64,000 bases of DNA from Flavobacterium sasangense DSM 21067 (lineage in GTDB: Bacteria; Bacteroidota; Bacteroidia; Flavobacteriales; Flavobacteriaceae), in the NCBI RefSeq assembly GCF_000686885.1, contig NZ_JMLU01000003.1:1-64000 (forward strand), written 5' to 3'. The notes under the pieces are model-generated. The model ran no database searches. It saw nothing but the letters and a program-made list of their open reading frames with translations, and was not told the origin of the DNA. The position numbers were made by a program, and so were the translations under genes. The first letter of the stretch is position 1. Each line of letters opens with the position of its first letter. This document shows positions 8,428 to 16,584 of this stretch, piece by piece.

Positions 8428-8620
8428 TTACACTAGGGGAGCAAAAGGGGGATTATTTTAATATTAAAATCAGTTAAAACTAATTAAAATTTAATCTTAT
8501 AACCCTTTATTTTTCAAATATAATGAATTATTATGAATTAAAAACAGTTTAAAAAAAGAGGAACTCCCTCCTTGGTCACTTTTGTTACAATTTATTCTCA
8601 ATCCTATCCCCTATATTATA
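8428..8620. other. Gene-free junction right of the integrase
   Basis: This stretch is AT-rich with no ORF. It must contain the integrase promoter, probably the right attachment site of the element, and the boundary with chromosomal DNA. A short GC-richer block near 8562-8580 stands out from the AT-rich surroundings and is a candidate for the attachment core. I found no matching copy on the left side of the window. Confidence 0.4.
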
Positions 8621-8704
8621 TTTGTTTAACCAAATTTAGACTATCGTTAAACATTTTTACCAAAATACTTTTTTTGTTCACTTTTTTTATTACTTTTGTT
8701 AAAC
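8621..8704. promoter_or_regulatory. Operator/promoter of the CarH-like regulator gene
   Basis: Four GTTNAAC-type boxes start at 8624 (GTTTAAC), 8646 (GTTAAAC), 8676 (GTTCAC, degenerate) and 8698 (GTTAAAC). Within each pair the spacing is exactly 22 bp, two helical turns. A TAnnTTTG -7 element (8691-8698, TACTTTTG) overlaps the last box, 22 bp before the start codon. The same box pair occurs upstream of crtI. The arrangement fits autoregulation by the adjacent MerR-type protein; binding is inferred. Confidence 0.7.
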
Positions 8705-8719
8705 AAAATGAAATGAGAG

Positions 8720-9619
8720 ATGAACAACGTTAAAAATGTTTTCAGTATCAAAGATTTAGAAAATCTTTCAGGAATAAAAGCACACACGATTCGTATCTGG
8801 GAAAAACGCTATAATGTATTAGAGCCTATGCGTTCAGATACTAACATTCGTTCGTATGATATTAAGAATTTACAAAAGCTTTTAAATATCGTATTACTTC
8901 ACAATTACGGCTATAAAATTTCAAAAATAGGCACGCTTAATCAGGAGCAAATTAACAAGTTAGCCAACGACATTATTTCCGAAAAAAGTGCAAAAAATCA
9001 CGCCATTAGTACTTTCAAAATGGCAATGATGAATTTTGATCAATCTTTGTTTTTTAATACATACAATCAATTACTAAGTGAAAAATCATTTCGTGAAGTA
9101 TTTTATACCGTTTTCATACCGCTGATGCAAGAAATTGGATTTCTTTGGCAAACCGAGACCATTTCTCCAGCACACGAACATTTCATTAGTTATTTAATCA
9201 AACAAAAACTTTTAATAAATACAGAAAAAGTACAAATACTAGAACCAACTAAAACAGACAAAGTTTTTGTGTTATTTCTTCCACTAAATGAAGTTCATGA
9301 ACTTGGTTTGATGTACTTGAATTACGAAATACTTTTAAAAGGCTACCAAACCATCTATCTTGGAGAAAGTATTCCAACTGACAGCTTGTTAGATTTAATT
9401 AATTCGTATGAAAAAATATCTTTTGTTAGTTATTTAACCGTTGAACCAAATCAGGAAGAAATTGACAATTATATAATTGATATTCAAGCGAAACTAATTG
9501 AAAACACCAATCATGAATTGTTATTATTAGGTAGAATGACGCAATCCATATCATCCAAAGTCATCAAAAATAACGTACATGTATTTGATAGTATAGAAGA
9601 ACTTTCAAATACTTTGTAA
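8720..9619 (+). CDS. MerR-family regulator with B12-binding (CarH-like) domain
   Basis: The 299-residue protein has an N-terminal MerR helix-turn-helix (residues 8-75, with HTIRIWEKRY) and a C-terminal cobalamin-binding module. The module shows the hallmark of CarH/LitR photoreceptors: Trp143 followed after nine residues by Glu153-His154, and the E-x-H-x-x-G motif with His193 as probable lower cobalt ligand. In CarH, adenosylcobalamin-bound tetramers repress carotenoid genes in the dark and light breaks the complex. Its gene directly precedes crtI, and both promoters share the same 22-bp-spaced boxes. The ATG at 8720 is used because the one at 8708 is followed by a stop. Light and B12 response are inferred from the family, not shown. 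Confidence 0.9.
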   Translation: MNNVKNVFSIKDLENLSGIKAHTIRIWEKRYNVLEPMRSDTNIRSYDIKNLQKLLNIVLLHNYGYKISKIGTLNQEQINKLANDIISEKSAKNHAISTFKMAMMNFDQSLFFNTYNQLLSEKSFREVFYTVFIPLMQEIGFLWQTETISPAHEHFISYLIKQKLLINTEKVQILEPTKTDKVFVLFLPLNEVHELGLMYLNYEILLKGYQTIYLGESIPTDSLLDLINSYEKISFVSYLTVEPNQEEIDNYIIDIQAKLIENTNHELLLLGRMTQSISSKVIKNNVHVFDSIEELSNTL

Positions 9620-9624
9620 AAAGA

Positions 9625-9661
9625 TTTGTTTTGTTTAACTTTTTTACTATTTTTGTTAAAC
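9625..9661 (+). promoter_or_regulatory. crtI promoter with paired GTTWAAC operator
   Basis: Two boxes, GTTTAAC starting at 9633 and GTTAAAC starting at 9655, lie 22 bp apart, each inside a TTTTGTTWAAC context (9629-9639 and 9651-9661). A Bacteroidota promoter overlaps them: TTTG at 9625-9628 and TATTTTTG at 9648-9655 with 19 bp between. A repressor on the boxes would cover the promoter. The leader to the GTG start at 9675 would be only about a dozen bases. Confidence 0.75.
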
Positions 9662-9674
9662 AAAATAAAAACAA

Positions 9675-11135
9675 GTGAGTAAAAACATCGCCATAATCGG
9701 TTCAGGATTTTCTTCGTTAGCTGCAGCTTGCTATTTAGCAAAACAAGGTAACGATGTGACTGTTTACGAAAAAAATAGTACCATAGGAGGAAGAGCTCGT
9801 CAACTTAAAAAGGAAGGCTTTACATTCGATATTGGCCCAACATGGTATTGGATGCCCGATGTATTCGAGCGTTTCTTTGCTGACTTTGACAAAAAACCTT
9901 CAGATTATTACGAGTTAATTAAGCTTTCCCCAGCCTACCAAGTCTATTTTGGACATTTGGATTTTGTTACTATTGCCGATAACTTACCAGAAATTGTAAA
10001 AACTTTCGAATCTATCGAGAAAGGAAGCGGAAAGCAATTAGAGCAATTCATGGCGGAAGCTAAAAGCAATTATGATATCGCTATTAAAGATTTGGTATAT
10101 CGTCCAGGTGAATCGCCTTTGGAATTGATTACTTTAGAAACAGCCAAAAAAGTGAATCAATTTTTCAGTAACATTAAAAAAGATGTTCGAAAACGATTCA
10201 AAAACATGAAATTGGTTCAAATTTTAGAGTTTCCCGTTTTATTTTTGGGAGCAAAACCAAGCGATACGCCTTCTTTTTACAATTTCATGAATTTTGCTGA
10301 TTTTGGCTTGGGAACATGGCATCCAAAAAACGGAATGTATTCGGTAATCTTAGCTATGGAAACATTGGCTAAAGAGTTAGGTGTTAAAATCGAAACCAAT
10401 GCTAATGTTCAAAAAATTGATGTTACCAACGGAAAAGCGACTGGCTTATTGGTAAAAGACAAAATTATTACAGCTGATATTGTTCTAAGTGGCGCCGATT
10501 ATCACCATTCAGAAACCTTATTGGATGAGAAATATCGTCAGTATTCTGAGAAATATTGGGAAAACAAAACGTTTGCTCCATCTTCGCTACTATTTTATGT
10601 TGGGTTTAATAAAAAAATTGAAAACGTAGAACATCATTCTTTATTCTTTGATGTTGATTTCGATATTCACGCCGAAGCTATTTATGATAATCCAAAATGG
10701 CCTGAAGAACCTTTGTTTTACGCAAGTTTTCCATCAAAAACCGATGAAAATTCAGCTCCAGAAGGAAAAGAAGCAGGAATATTTCTGATTCCATTAGCAC
10801 CAGGATTAGAAGATACTCTGGAGCTAAGAGAACTTTATTTTGAAAAAATAATAACACGATTAGAACAGCTAACTAATCAAAGTGTGAAAAATAATATTAT
10901 CTTTAAAGAATCGTTTTGTGTAAATGATTTTGTTAAAGAATATAATTCGTACAAAGGGAATGCGTATGGTATGGCCAATACCTTATTGCAAACCGCTTTT
11001 TTAAGACCTAAATTGAAAAGTAAAAAAGTACAAAATTTGTATTTTACTGGACAGTTAACCGTACCAGGACCGGGAGTTCCACCGTCCTTAATTTCAGGAA
11101 AATTAGTTGCCGATTTAATAAAAAAGTATCAATAG
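9675..11135 (+). CDS. crtI: Phytoene desaturase
   Basis: This 486-residue FAD enzyme introduces double bonds into phytoene to give lycopene. The N-terminal Rossmann motif is IIGSGFSSLAAACYLA followed by the acidic residue ending the second strand (VYEKN) and GGRA. The C-terminal segment GQLTVPGPGVPPSLISG is the typical CrtI signature near the flavin. The length matches the family. Translation starts at a GTG, 55 bp after the regulator gene and just behind the operator. crtB follows after one base, so the genes form an operon. The bacterial flavobacterial enzymes act at the inner membrane. Confidence 0.95.
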   Translation: MSKNIAIIGSGFSSLAAACYLAKQGNDVTVYEKNSTIGGRARQLKKEGFTFDIGPTWYWMPDVFERFFADFDKKPSDYYELIKLSPAYQVYFGHLDFVTIADNLPEIVKTFESIEKGSGKQLEQFMAEAKSNYDIAIKDLVYRPGESPLELITLETAKKVNQFFSNIKKDVRKRFKNMKLVQILEFPVLFLGAKPSDTPSFYNFMNFADFGLGTWHPKNGMYSVILAMETLAKELGVKIETNANVQKIDVTNGKATGLLVKDKIITADIVLSGADYHHSETLLDEKYRQYSEKYWENKTFAPSSLLFYVGFNKKIENVEHHSLFFDVDFDIHAEAIYDNPKWPEEPLFYASFPSKTDENSAPEGKEAGIFLIPLAPGLEDTLELRELYFEKIITRLEQLTNQSVKNNIIFKESFCVNDFVKEYNSYKGNAYGMANTLLQTAFLRPKLKSKKVQNLYFTGQLTVPGPGVPPSLISGKLVADLIKKYQ

Positions 11136-11136
11136 T

Positions 11137-11976
11137 ATGAAGTCCATTTTTGATAACGTTTCATTTGATTGTAGCGTAAAAGTTACTAAAGCGTACAGTA
11201 CGTCATTTTCATCTGCTGTAAAAATGTTAGCGCCTAGTATCCGACAAGACATCTATAACATTTACGGTTTTGTTCGCTTTGCGGATGAAATTGTAGATAC
11301 TTTTCACGATTACGATAAAGAAGCCTTGTTTTCTCAGTTTGAAAATGAATTAAGTTTAGCGCTATCGCAAAGAATTAGCTTAAATCCAATTTTAAATTCA
11401 TTTCAACATACTGTGAATAAATATAATATTCCACGAGAAATGATTGATGCTTTTATGAAAAGTATGAAATTAGATTTGAGTAAAAGCGAATACAAAACTA
11501 CAGAAGAATATCAAGAATATATTTATGGTTCAGCCGATGTTGTGGGATTAATGTGCTTGAAAGTTTTCGTAAACGGAAATGATGAAAAGTACAATGCATT
11601 AAAAGATTCAGCTATGCGTTTAGGTTCGGCTTTTCAAAAAGTGAATTTCTTAAGAGATTTAAAAGCTGATTTTGAAGAATTAAGCAGAACTTATTTCCCT
11701 AATACCGATTTGAATCATTTGGATGAAAAATCAAAACAAGAAATCATTGCTGATATTGAAAGTGATTTTGAAGCAGCTTATGAAGGAATTAAAAACTTAC
11801 CTTTAGAGGCTAAATTTGGAGTTTATACAGCGTACAGATATTACAAGAAGTTATTAAAAAAACTTCAAAAAACACCTTCTTTAGAAATCAAGAATACTCG
11901 AATTCGAGTTTCTGATTATCAAAAAGTAGAATTATTGGCCAGATGTTACGTCAAATACAGATTAAATATAATATAA
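11137..11976 (+). CDS. crtB: Phytoene synthase
   Basis: This 279-residue enzyme joins two geranylgeranyl diphosphates head to head to give phytoene, the first committed carotenoid. Both aspartate-rich motifs are visible: ADEIVD (about residues 50-55) and DLKAD in RDLKADFEELSRTYFP (about 175), which hold the magnesium and diphosphates. The early segment YSTSFSSAVKML is typical of squalene/phytoene synthases. The gene starts one base after the crtI stop. crtZ follows after 10 bp. Confidence 0.95.
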   Translation: MKSIFDNVSFDCSVKVTKAYSTSFSSAVKMLAPSIRQDIYNIYGFVRFADEIVDTFHDYDKEALFSQFENELSLALSQRISLNPILNSFQHTVNKYNIPREMIDAFMKSMKLDLSKSEYKTTEEYQEYIYGSADVVGLMCLKVFVNGNDEKYNALKDSAMRLGSAFQKVNFLRDLKADFEELSRTYFPNTDLNHLDEKSKQEIIADIESDFEAAYEGIKNLPLEAKFGVYTAYRYYKKLLKKLQKTPSLEIKNTRIRVSDYQKVELLARCYVKYRLNII

Positions 11977-11986
11977 TACTATAATT

Positions 11987-12430
11987 ATGTGGTTACACGT
12001 TTTAGTTTTTTTTACAACTTTTTGCTTTATGGAATTTATGGCTTGGTTTAGTCACAAATACATCATGCATGGTTTTTTATGGAGTTTACACGCCGATCAT
12101 CATAAAAAAGATCACGATTCGTGGTTTGAACGTAATGATGCTTTCTTTATTTTTTATGCTGTTGTGAGTATTGGTTGTTTTTTATTATGGCAGCACGATA
12201 TCTTAGAAATTGGTTTAGCAATTGGATTAGGAATTTTCGCTTACGGATTGGCTTATTTCTTAGTACATGACATTTTTATTCACCAACGATTTAAGTTGTT
12301 TAGAAATGCCAACAATCGTTATGCTAAAGCTGTTAGACGTGCTCACAAAATGCATCACAAACACATAGGAAAAGAACACGGAGAATGTTTCGGAATGTTA
12401 ATCGTTCCTTTGAAATACTTTAAAAACTAA
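11987..12430 (+). CDS. crtZ: Beta-carotene hydroxylase
   Basis: This 147-residue membrane di-iron hydroxylase adds 3-hydroxyl groups to beta-ionone rings, giving zeaxanthin. Histidine boxes are His23-x4-His28, His35-x2-His38-His39, a later VHDIFIHQRF and the final HKMHHKHIG. Four hydrophobic segments surround them, as in the fatty acid hydroxylase fold. It is the last gene of the crt operon and ends at a strong terminator. The substrate needs a lycopene cyclase (CrtY), and none is in this cluster, so that gene must lie elsewhere if zeaxanthin is the product. Confidence 0.92.
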   Translation: MWLHVLVFFTTFCFMEFMAWFSHKYIMHGFLWSLHADHHKKDHDSWFERNDAFFIFYAVVSIGCFLLWQHDILEIGLAIGLGIFAYGLAYFLVHDIFIHQRFKLFRNANNRYAKAVRRAHKMHHKHIGKEHGECFGMLIVPLKYFKN

Positions 12431-12457
12431 AAAATCCCGCAGTTGCGGGATTTTTTT
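12431..12457. terminator. Bidirectional terminator, crt operon and DUF4252 gene
   Basis: A GC-rich hairpin (arms 12432-12441 and 12444-12453) has A-rich sequence on one side and a T run on the other. It serves the converging genes ending at 12430 and 12456. Confidence 0.9.
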
Positions 12458-12989
12458 ATTTCATCAATTGTTGTAAGGGTTTCAATTGCTCCATATCCAC
12501 TTGTGATTTTTGGAGTAAACTCAACATATTCATGATATGTGTCGGATTCATATCGTTTCCTAAAACGCGAACTACTGCAAAACCATTTTCTTTCTTTCCA
12601 GCTAAAACAACAAACTCTTCAATGTGTTCGTCATCATTTCCAACGAAATAAATAGCGGCACCATCGTTACCAGAGCCTGCTTTCATTAATTGCTGATAAC
12701 TTTCGTCTTTCAAAATGGTTTTTACTTCTTTGATTTCTTTATCATATTCAGCAGTATTTGTAGAATCAGCTCTGAAAGCTAAAATATTCATTTTTTCGAA
12801 CGATTCTAATGCAGCTTTTTCTGTTTCAGACAATGCAACTTTATCGGTTTTAATGATATTGGAAGCTAAATCTAATGCAATAAACTTTGGCGATTCTGTG
12901 TTTTTTACAAAATACTTTTGAAGTGAAGGCTTATCCTCACAGCTACAGAGTAAAATCACACTTGAAACAAGTAATAGAAACTTTTTCAT
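12456..12989 (-). CDS. DUF4252 lipoprotein
   Basis: This 177-residue protein has a lipoprotein signal ending in LLCSC (Cys17), so it should be anchored in the periplasm or outer membrane. The body has the alpha/beta pattern of the DUF4252 family, with a conserved-looking segment GNDGAAIYFVGN and EEFVVLAGKKENGFAVVRVLG. The family function is unknown; members are common in Bacteroidota next to ECF sigma genes. It is the last gene of the sigma-factor operon, 3 bp after a second DUF4252 gene, and ends in the shared terminator. Confidence 0.85.
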   Translation of the reverse strand: MKKFLLLVSSVILLCSCEDKPSLQKYFVKNTESPKFIALDLASNIIKTDKVALSETEKAALESFEKMNILAFRADSTNTAEYDKEIKEVKTILKDESYQQLMKAGSGNDGAAIYFVGNDDEHIEEFVVLAGKKENGFAVVRVLGNDMNPTHIMNMLSLLQKSQVDMEQLKPLQQLMK

Positions 12990-12992
12990 GGT

Positions 12993-13520
12993 TTATTTTT
13001 TTGAAGCTTTTTTCAAATCATCACCACCAGGTAAATTCATTTTTTCGGTTAACATAGAAATTTCATCTAAGCTAAAGTTTCCAGTTAATGATAAAACAAT
13101 TGTACTAGCATCTTTCATATTAGCTCCTTCAATAAACATTAAAAGTTCTTTTACAATGTTTTCATTAGCACCTGATTTTACATAAATTTTTACATTTTTA
13201 CCATCGCCATTCACACGCATCAATTCTTCTAAAGGATTTGATTTTAAGTAACTATTTACAGTCGCTTTCATATCGGCACCTAATTTTGCATTACTCGTTG
13301 TAAACACTTTTAAGTTGTCTAATTTTTTAAGTAAGTTCATGTATTGTTGCATTTCTTTATCTTTTGCATCCACTTTCACTTTACTCATCATTTCAAACAT
13401 CTTCTTATTCACAATAACAGATGCTACACCTTCTTTATCTTCAAATTTATCAAAAGCGCCTTGTGCAAAAGAAACCGTTGATGCCATTAAAAATGCTATA
13501 ACTACTACTAAATTTTTCAT
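12993..13520 (-). CDS. DUF4252 secreted protein
   Basis: This 175-residue protein has a signal peptide (1-19, ending SFAQ) and a DUF4252 body with a region of KVFTTSNAKLGADMKATVNSY followed by a second half ending in a lysine-rich tail. Unlike its neighbour it has no lipobox, so it is probably soluble in the periplasm. It lies 8 bp from the anti-sigma-like gene and 3 bp from the DUF4252 lipoprotein gene. The pairing of a soluble and an anchored DUF4252 protein suggests a shared envelope task under the same sigma factor. The function is unknown. Confidence 0.85.
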   Translation of the reverse strand: MKNLVVVIAFLMASTVSFAQGAFDKFEDKEGVASVIVNKKMFEMMSKVKVDAKDKEMQQYMNLLKKLDNLKVFTTSNAKLGADMKATVNSYLKSNPLEELMRVNGDGKNVKIYVKSGANENIVKELLMFIEGANMKDASTIVLSLTGNFSLDEISMLTEKMNLPGGDDLKKASKK

Positions 13521-13528
13521 TTTTCTTA

Positions 13529-13972
13529 TTATTTAAAAATTGTTTTTTTTGTTTTTTCGTATTCTTCTAAATATACTACACTTTCCATGCCAATGTTAAC
13601 TTGTTCTGAAACCATCAACAAAGCTTTTTGTGTGGCGGCAAAGGCTTCTTCTGGATTATCATACGTTCCTAAATCTTCATGTTTAGGTTCGGAAGGATAA
13701 AAATAGAAGGTTGCCAATCCAAAAAGCACTACAAAACTTGCTGCGATGCCTATCCATTTTACAGTACTTTGTTTTCTAGGTTGTAATGGAAGTTTTTGCT
13801 CGAATTGCGTTCCTTTTTGTGTTTCAAAGTAACCAAATAGTGATTGATATTTTACCAAATGTGGCACCACATCGTTGGAAGAAAAATAGGCCTTTAATTG
13901 TTTTTCTTCTGCTATTGTAGTTTCTCCTTGAAAGTATTTTTCCAATAATTGTTCAACTAACTTGAGTTCCAT
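13529..13972 (-). CDS. Probable anti-sigma factor (single-pass membrane protein)
   Basis: The protein has 147 residues from the ATG at 13972. A longer frame would need a TTG start at 13990. The N-terminal cytoplasmic part (1-75) is helical and has the pattern LLEKYFQGETTIAEEKQLKAYF seen in membrane regulators next to ECF sigma factors. One membrane segment follows (IGIAASFVVLFGLATFYFY, about 82-100), then a periplasmic part of about 45 residues. The gene overlaps the sigma gene by 20 bp, which is the classical sigma/anti-sigma coupling. No direct sequence proof of sigma binding is visible. Confidence 0.75.
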   Translation of the reverse strand: MELKLVEQLLEKYFQGETTIAEEKQLKAYFSSNDVVPHLVKYQSLFGYFETQKGTQFEQKLPLQPRKQSTVKWIGIAASFVVLFGLATFYFYPSEPKHEDLGTYDNPEEAFAATQKALLMVSEQVNIGMESVVYLEEYEKTKKTIFK

Positions 13973-14468
13973 AATTATGTGTTTTTTCAATTTGTTCTCT
14001 TAAGGTTTTTCGTGCTCTTGATAAAGCTACTCGAACCGCTGTTTCATTCATTTCTAATACTTGAGCAATTTCCGAAAATTCGTATTCTTCAATTTCTCTT
14101 AGTTGTAATATCAATCGTTGTTGTTCGGGTAAATCGTTCATTAACTTTTCTGCCCATTGTAACGTATTTTGATGCTCTATTTGCGTTTCTACACTCGCTT
14201 GCTTATCTTGATAATTGTTATGAACAATTTGCAAATTTGTTGCTCTTTTACTTTTGAGTTGATCCAAACAATAATTCTTAGTCATCGTCATTGCTAAAGC
14301 TTCTACACTATTGTATTGTTCTAAAGCACTATTTTTATTCCACAACCTCACTAAAACCTCCTGAGTGGCATCTTCTGCTTCTTCGGTACTTACGAGCATT
14401 CGCTTCGCTAAACGAAATAACTTATCCTTAAAAGGAGTGATTATTTGTACAAACTCGTTTTGGTTCAT
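13953..14468 (-). CDS. ECF RNA polymerase sigma factor
   Basis: This 171-residue protein has sigma region 2 (about 10-75, with LFRLAKRMLVSTEEAEDATQEVLVRLW) and region 4 (about 115-165, with LPEQQRLILQLREIEEYEFSEIAQVL and the recognition helix NETAVRVALSRAR). The linker between is short, as in extracytoplasmic-function sigma factors. It heads a four-gene operon with a membrane anti-sigma-like protein and two DUF4252 proteins. In flavobacteria such operons usually respond to an envelope signal; the signal here cannot be told. Confidence 0.93.
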   Translation of the reverse strand: MNQNEFVQIITPFKDKLFRLAKRMLVSTEEAEDATQEVLVRLWNKNSALEQYNSVEALAMTMTKNYCLDQLKSKRATNLQIVHNNYQDKQASVETQIEHQNTLQWAEKLMNDLPEQQRLILQLREIEEYEFSEIAQVLEMNETAVRVALSRARKTLREQIEKTHNYGTQVS

Positions 14469-14525
14469 AGTAATGGGTTGGTTTATAATGAAGACGAATA
14501 TAATTTAATTTTGTTACAAATAAAA

Positions 14526-14559
14526 AAAAGGTTTTGGCAAAAAACTACCAAAACCTTTT
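14526..14559. terminator. Bidirectional hairpin terminator
   Basis: Twelve-bp arms (14526-14537 and 14548-14559) enclose a 10-base loop, with A runs on one side and T runs on the other. It follows the B12 receptor gene (stop at 14583) on the minus strand and insulates the sigma operon promoter. Confidence 0.85.
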
Positions 14560-14582
14560 AAAATCAAATAATTAAACTTTAG

Positions 14583-16502
14583 TTAAAACATGAAATTCAA
14601 ACCTAATTTATAATTTCTTCCTCTTGTATTATAACCAATTACTTCTTGGAAATCTTCGTTTAAAATATTGGTTACAGTTCCAAAAATATGCAAACGCTTT
14701 GGTAATAATTCATATGAAATATTCGAATTAACCAACTGATAAGCAGCTAAATTAACAGCCTGTGTTGCCCAAATATTCATATCATAAAAAGCATCGCTTC
14801 TATGATCTACATATTGATAATTGATTCCGAAAGTTCCTCTTTTGAATTTGTAATTCAAATCGACATTTCCTTTGTGTTTTGGAATTAATCGGTTTAATTG
14901 CTCTTCAACTTGAGTAAACGTATAATTTCCTCCAATATTGAATCTTTCAGATAATGTATAACGAACACTTGTTTCTACTCCTTTTGCATTGTATGTTTCA
15001 TCAATATTGATGTAATTTGATGTAAAGCCAAAAGTATTTTCTTCTTCTCTATAAAAACCAACCGCATTTATCGTTAATTTTTTATTCAATAATTGCGATT
15101 CAAAACCAAATTCTGCCGTAGCATTTTCTTCTGGAGTTAAATCTAAATTCCCGTAAGGACCATATAATTGGTATAAACTTGGAGTGATGAAAGCTGTACT
15201 ATACGAAGCTAATACTTTTAATGGTAGATTTTCAAATGAATAACTCGGATTAAAATTATAAACTACTTGATTTCCGTATTCGCTGTGTGTATTGAAACGA
15301 GCTCCAGCGTTAATGTTTAACCCAAAATCAGAATTAAAAACCAAAGTTGCATACGGATCTAATAAGTTGAATTTAGCATTTTCTTTGATAACATCTACTA
15401 CTCCATTCGTGTTTTGCGTCATATCAAAATACTGATATTGTGCACCTAAAACTAAATATACTTGTTTGCTGAAATTGTATTTATTGAAAGCATCAATCGA
15501 TGCACTTCTACCCGAATAATTGTAATTATCAATGGTTCCCGACCACGAATTTGAAATATTTAAAACTCTATCAATAGTTGAAGCACCTGCATTTATAGCA
15601 AATTCTCCTTTATTGTATTTGTATTTTGGTAAGAATCCGATTCTGAACTGTTCTGAAAAACTATTGTTGTTTAAATCATCTGCATTAGCGATAATTCCGT
15701 CAAACGAATTGTCAAATGTGTTTTTGATTCGGTCATAATTCCCAAAAAACTCAAAACTTAATTTATCGTTTGCTTTAAAACCAATTTTCTGCAACACATT
15801 CACTCTCGAAAACCTATCTTCTTCAAAATTTTCTCCAGCAGCTTCCGACATACCTTTGGTTTCGGTGCTGTTTAAAGTCGTCATGTAGGAAACTTTATTA
15901 ATCGTTCCGTTTACCGATAATCCTTGATTGAAATCTTGTGCACTTGTTTTTGAAGTTTCCGAAGTGTTTTGCGTTCCCATATTGATGTACGCATTTCCAG
16001 AAATTTCCTTTTTAGCTGATTTTTTCAACGTAATATTGATAACTCCTGTTGCCGCTCCAGTTCCGTATAACGTACTCGAAGCTCCTTTCATGACTTCAAT
16101 TTTCTCGATTTGTTCTACTGGAATTAAACGCAAATCGTATTCGATATTAATTCCTGAAGCATCAGAAACCGGAACACCATCAATATAGATCGCTACTTGA
16201 CGATTACGGCCTCCACGAATGTAATAGCCTAAATTTTTTCCATTAAACGATTGATTTCCGTTAATTTCCACTCCGGCAACCTGACTCAAAACATTAGCTA
16301 AATTTTGACCTTTTTTAGCTTCTAAGTCTTGAGCGGTAATCACTTCAATAATTTTACCTGATTTTTCTTTACTTTGCGCAAATTTTGTGTCCGAAATAAC
16401 AACTTCTTTTAAGTTGTTAACTTTTAGCGTATCTGATTCTTGAGCATACGCAAAAGCAGTTGCTAGTGTAAATACACTTAAGCCAATAAACTTTTTGTTC
16501 AT
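14583..16502 (-). CDS. btuB: TonB-dependent receptor, vitamin B12 (BtuB-like)
   Basis: The protein has 639 residues from the ATG at 16502, where a normal signal peptide begins (MNKKFIGLSVFTLATAFAYAQ); the longer frame to 16562 runs into the riboswitch and is not used. A plug domain follows (about 45-160, with IEVITAQDLEAKKG and the closing VMKGASSTLYGTGAATGVINITLKK), then a 22-strand barrel ending in aromatic phenylalanine (LGLNFMF). Size and plug resemble BtuB, which takes cobalamin across the outer membrane with TonB energy. The cobalamin riboswitch directly upstream and the divergent BtuFCD-like genes make the substrate assignment strong. Confidence 0.92.
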   Translation of the reverse strand: MNKKFIGLSVFTLATAFAYAQESDTLKVNNLKEVVISDTKFAQSKEKSGKIIEVITAQDLEAKKGQNLANVLSQVAGVEINGNQSFNGKNLGYYIRGGRNRQVAIYIDGVPVSDASGINIEYDLRLIPVEQIEKIEVMKGASSTLYGTGAATGVINITLKKSAKKEISGNAYINMGTQNTSETSKTSAQDFNQGLSVNGTINKVSYMTTLNSTETKGMSEAAGENFEEDRFSRVNVLQKIGFKANDKLSFEFFGNYDRIKNTFDNSFDGIIANADDLNNNSFSEQFRIGFLPKYKYNKGEFAINAGASTIDRVLNISNSWSGTIDNYNYSGRSASIDAFNKYNFSKQVYLVLGAQYQYFDMTQNTNGVVDVIKENAKFNLLDPYATLVFNSDFGLNINAGARFNTHSEYGNQVVYNFNPSYSFENLPLKVLASYSTAFITPSLYQLYGPYGNLDLTPEENATAEFGFESQLLNKKLTINAVGFYREEENTFGFTSNYINIDETYNAKGVETSVRYTLSERFNIGGNYTFTQVEEQLNRLIPKHKGNVDLNYKFKRGTFGINYQYVDHRSDAFYDMNIWATQAVNLAAYQLVNSNISYELLPKRLHIFGTVTNILNEDFQEVIGYNTRGRNYKLGLNFMF

Positions 16503-16584
16503 TTTAAGGTTAATAAAATTTAATAAATTGGGGAGAAAAGCACAGAATTTACCCATACTCAAACTTTTTTTCCCGAAAGTTTGT

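Noticed and set aside
1-8700. Attachment-site direct repeats of the mobilizable element
   Set aside because: Eye comparison of the sequence right of the integrase with the left part of the window gave only short AT-rich matches; the left border may be outside the window.
8720-9619. Classical MerR mercury or redox regulator
   Set aside because: It has no metal-binding cysteine set; the C-terminal part is a B12-binding module.
9511-9741. Minus-strand ORF overlapping the crtI promoter
   Set aside because: It covers the operator and the starts of real genes on the other strand and has no domain.
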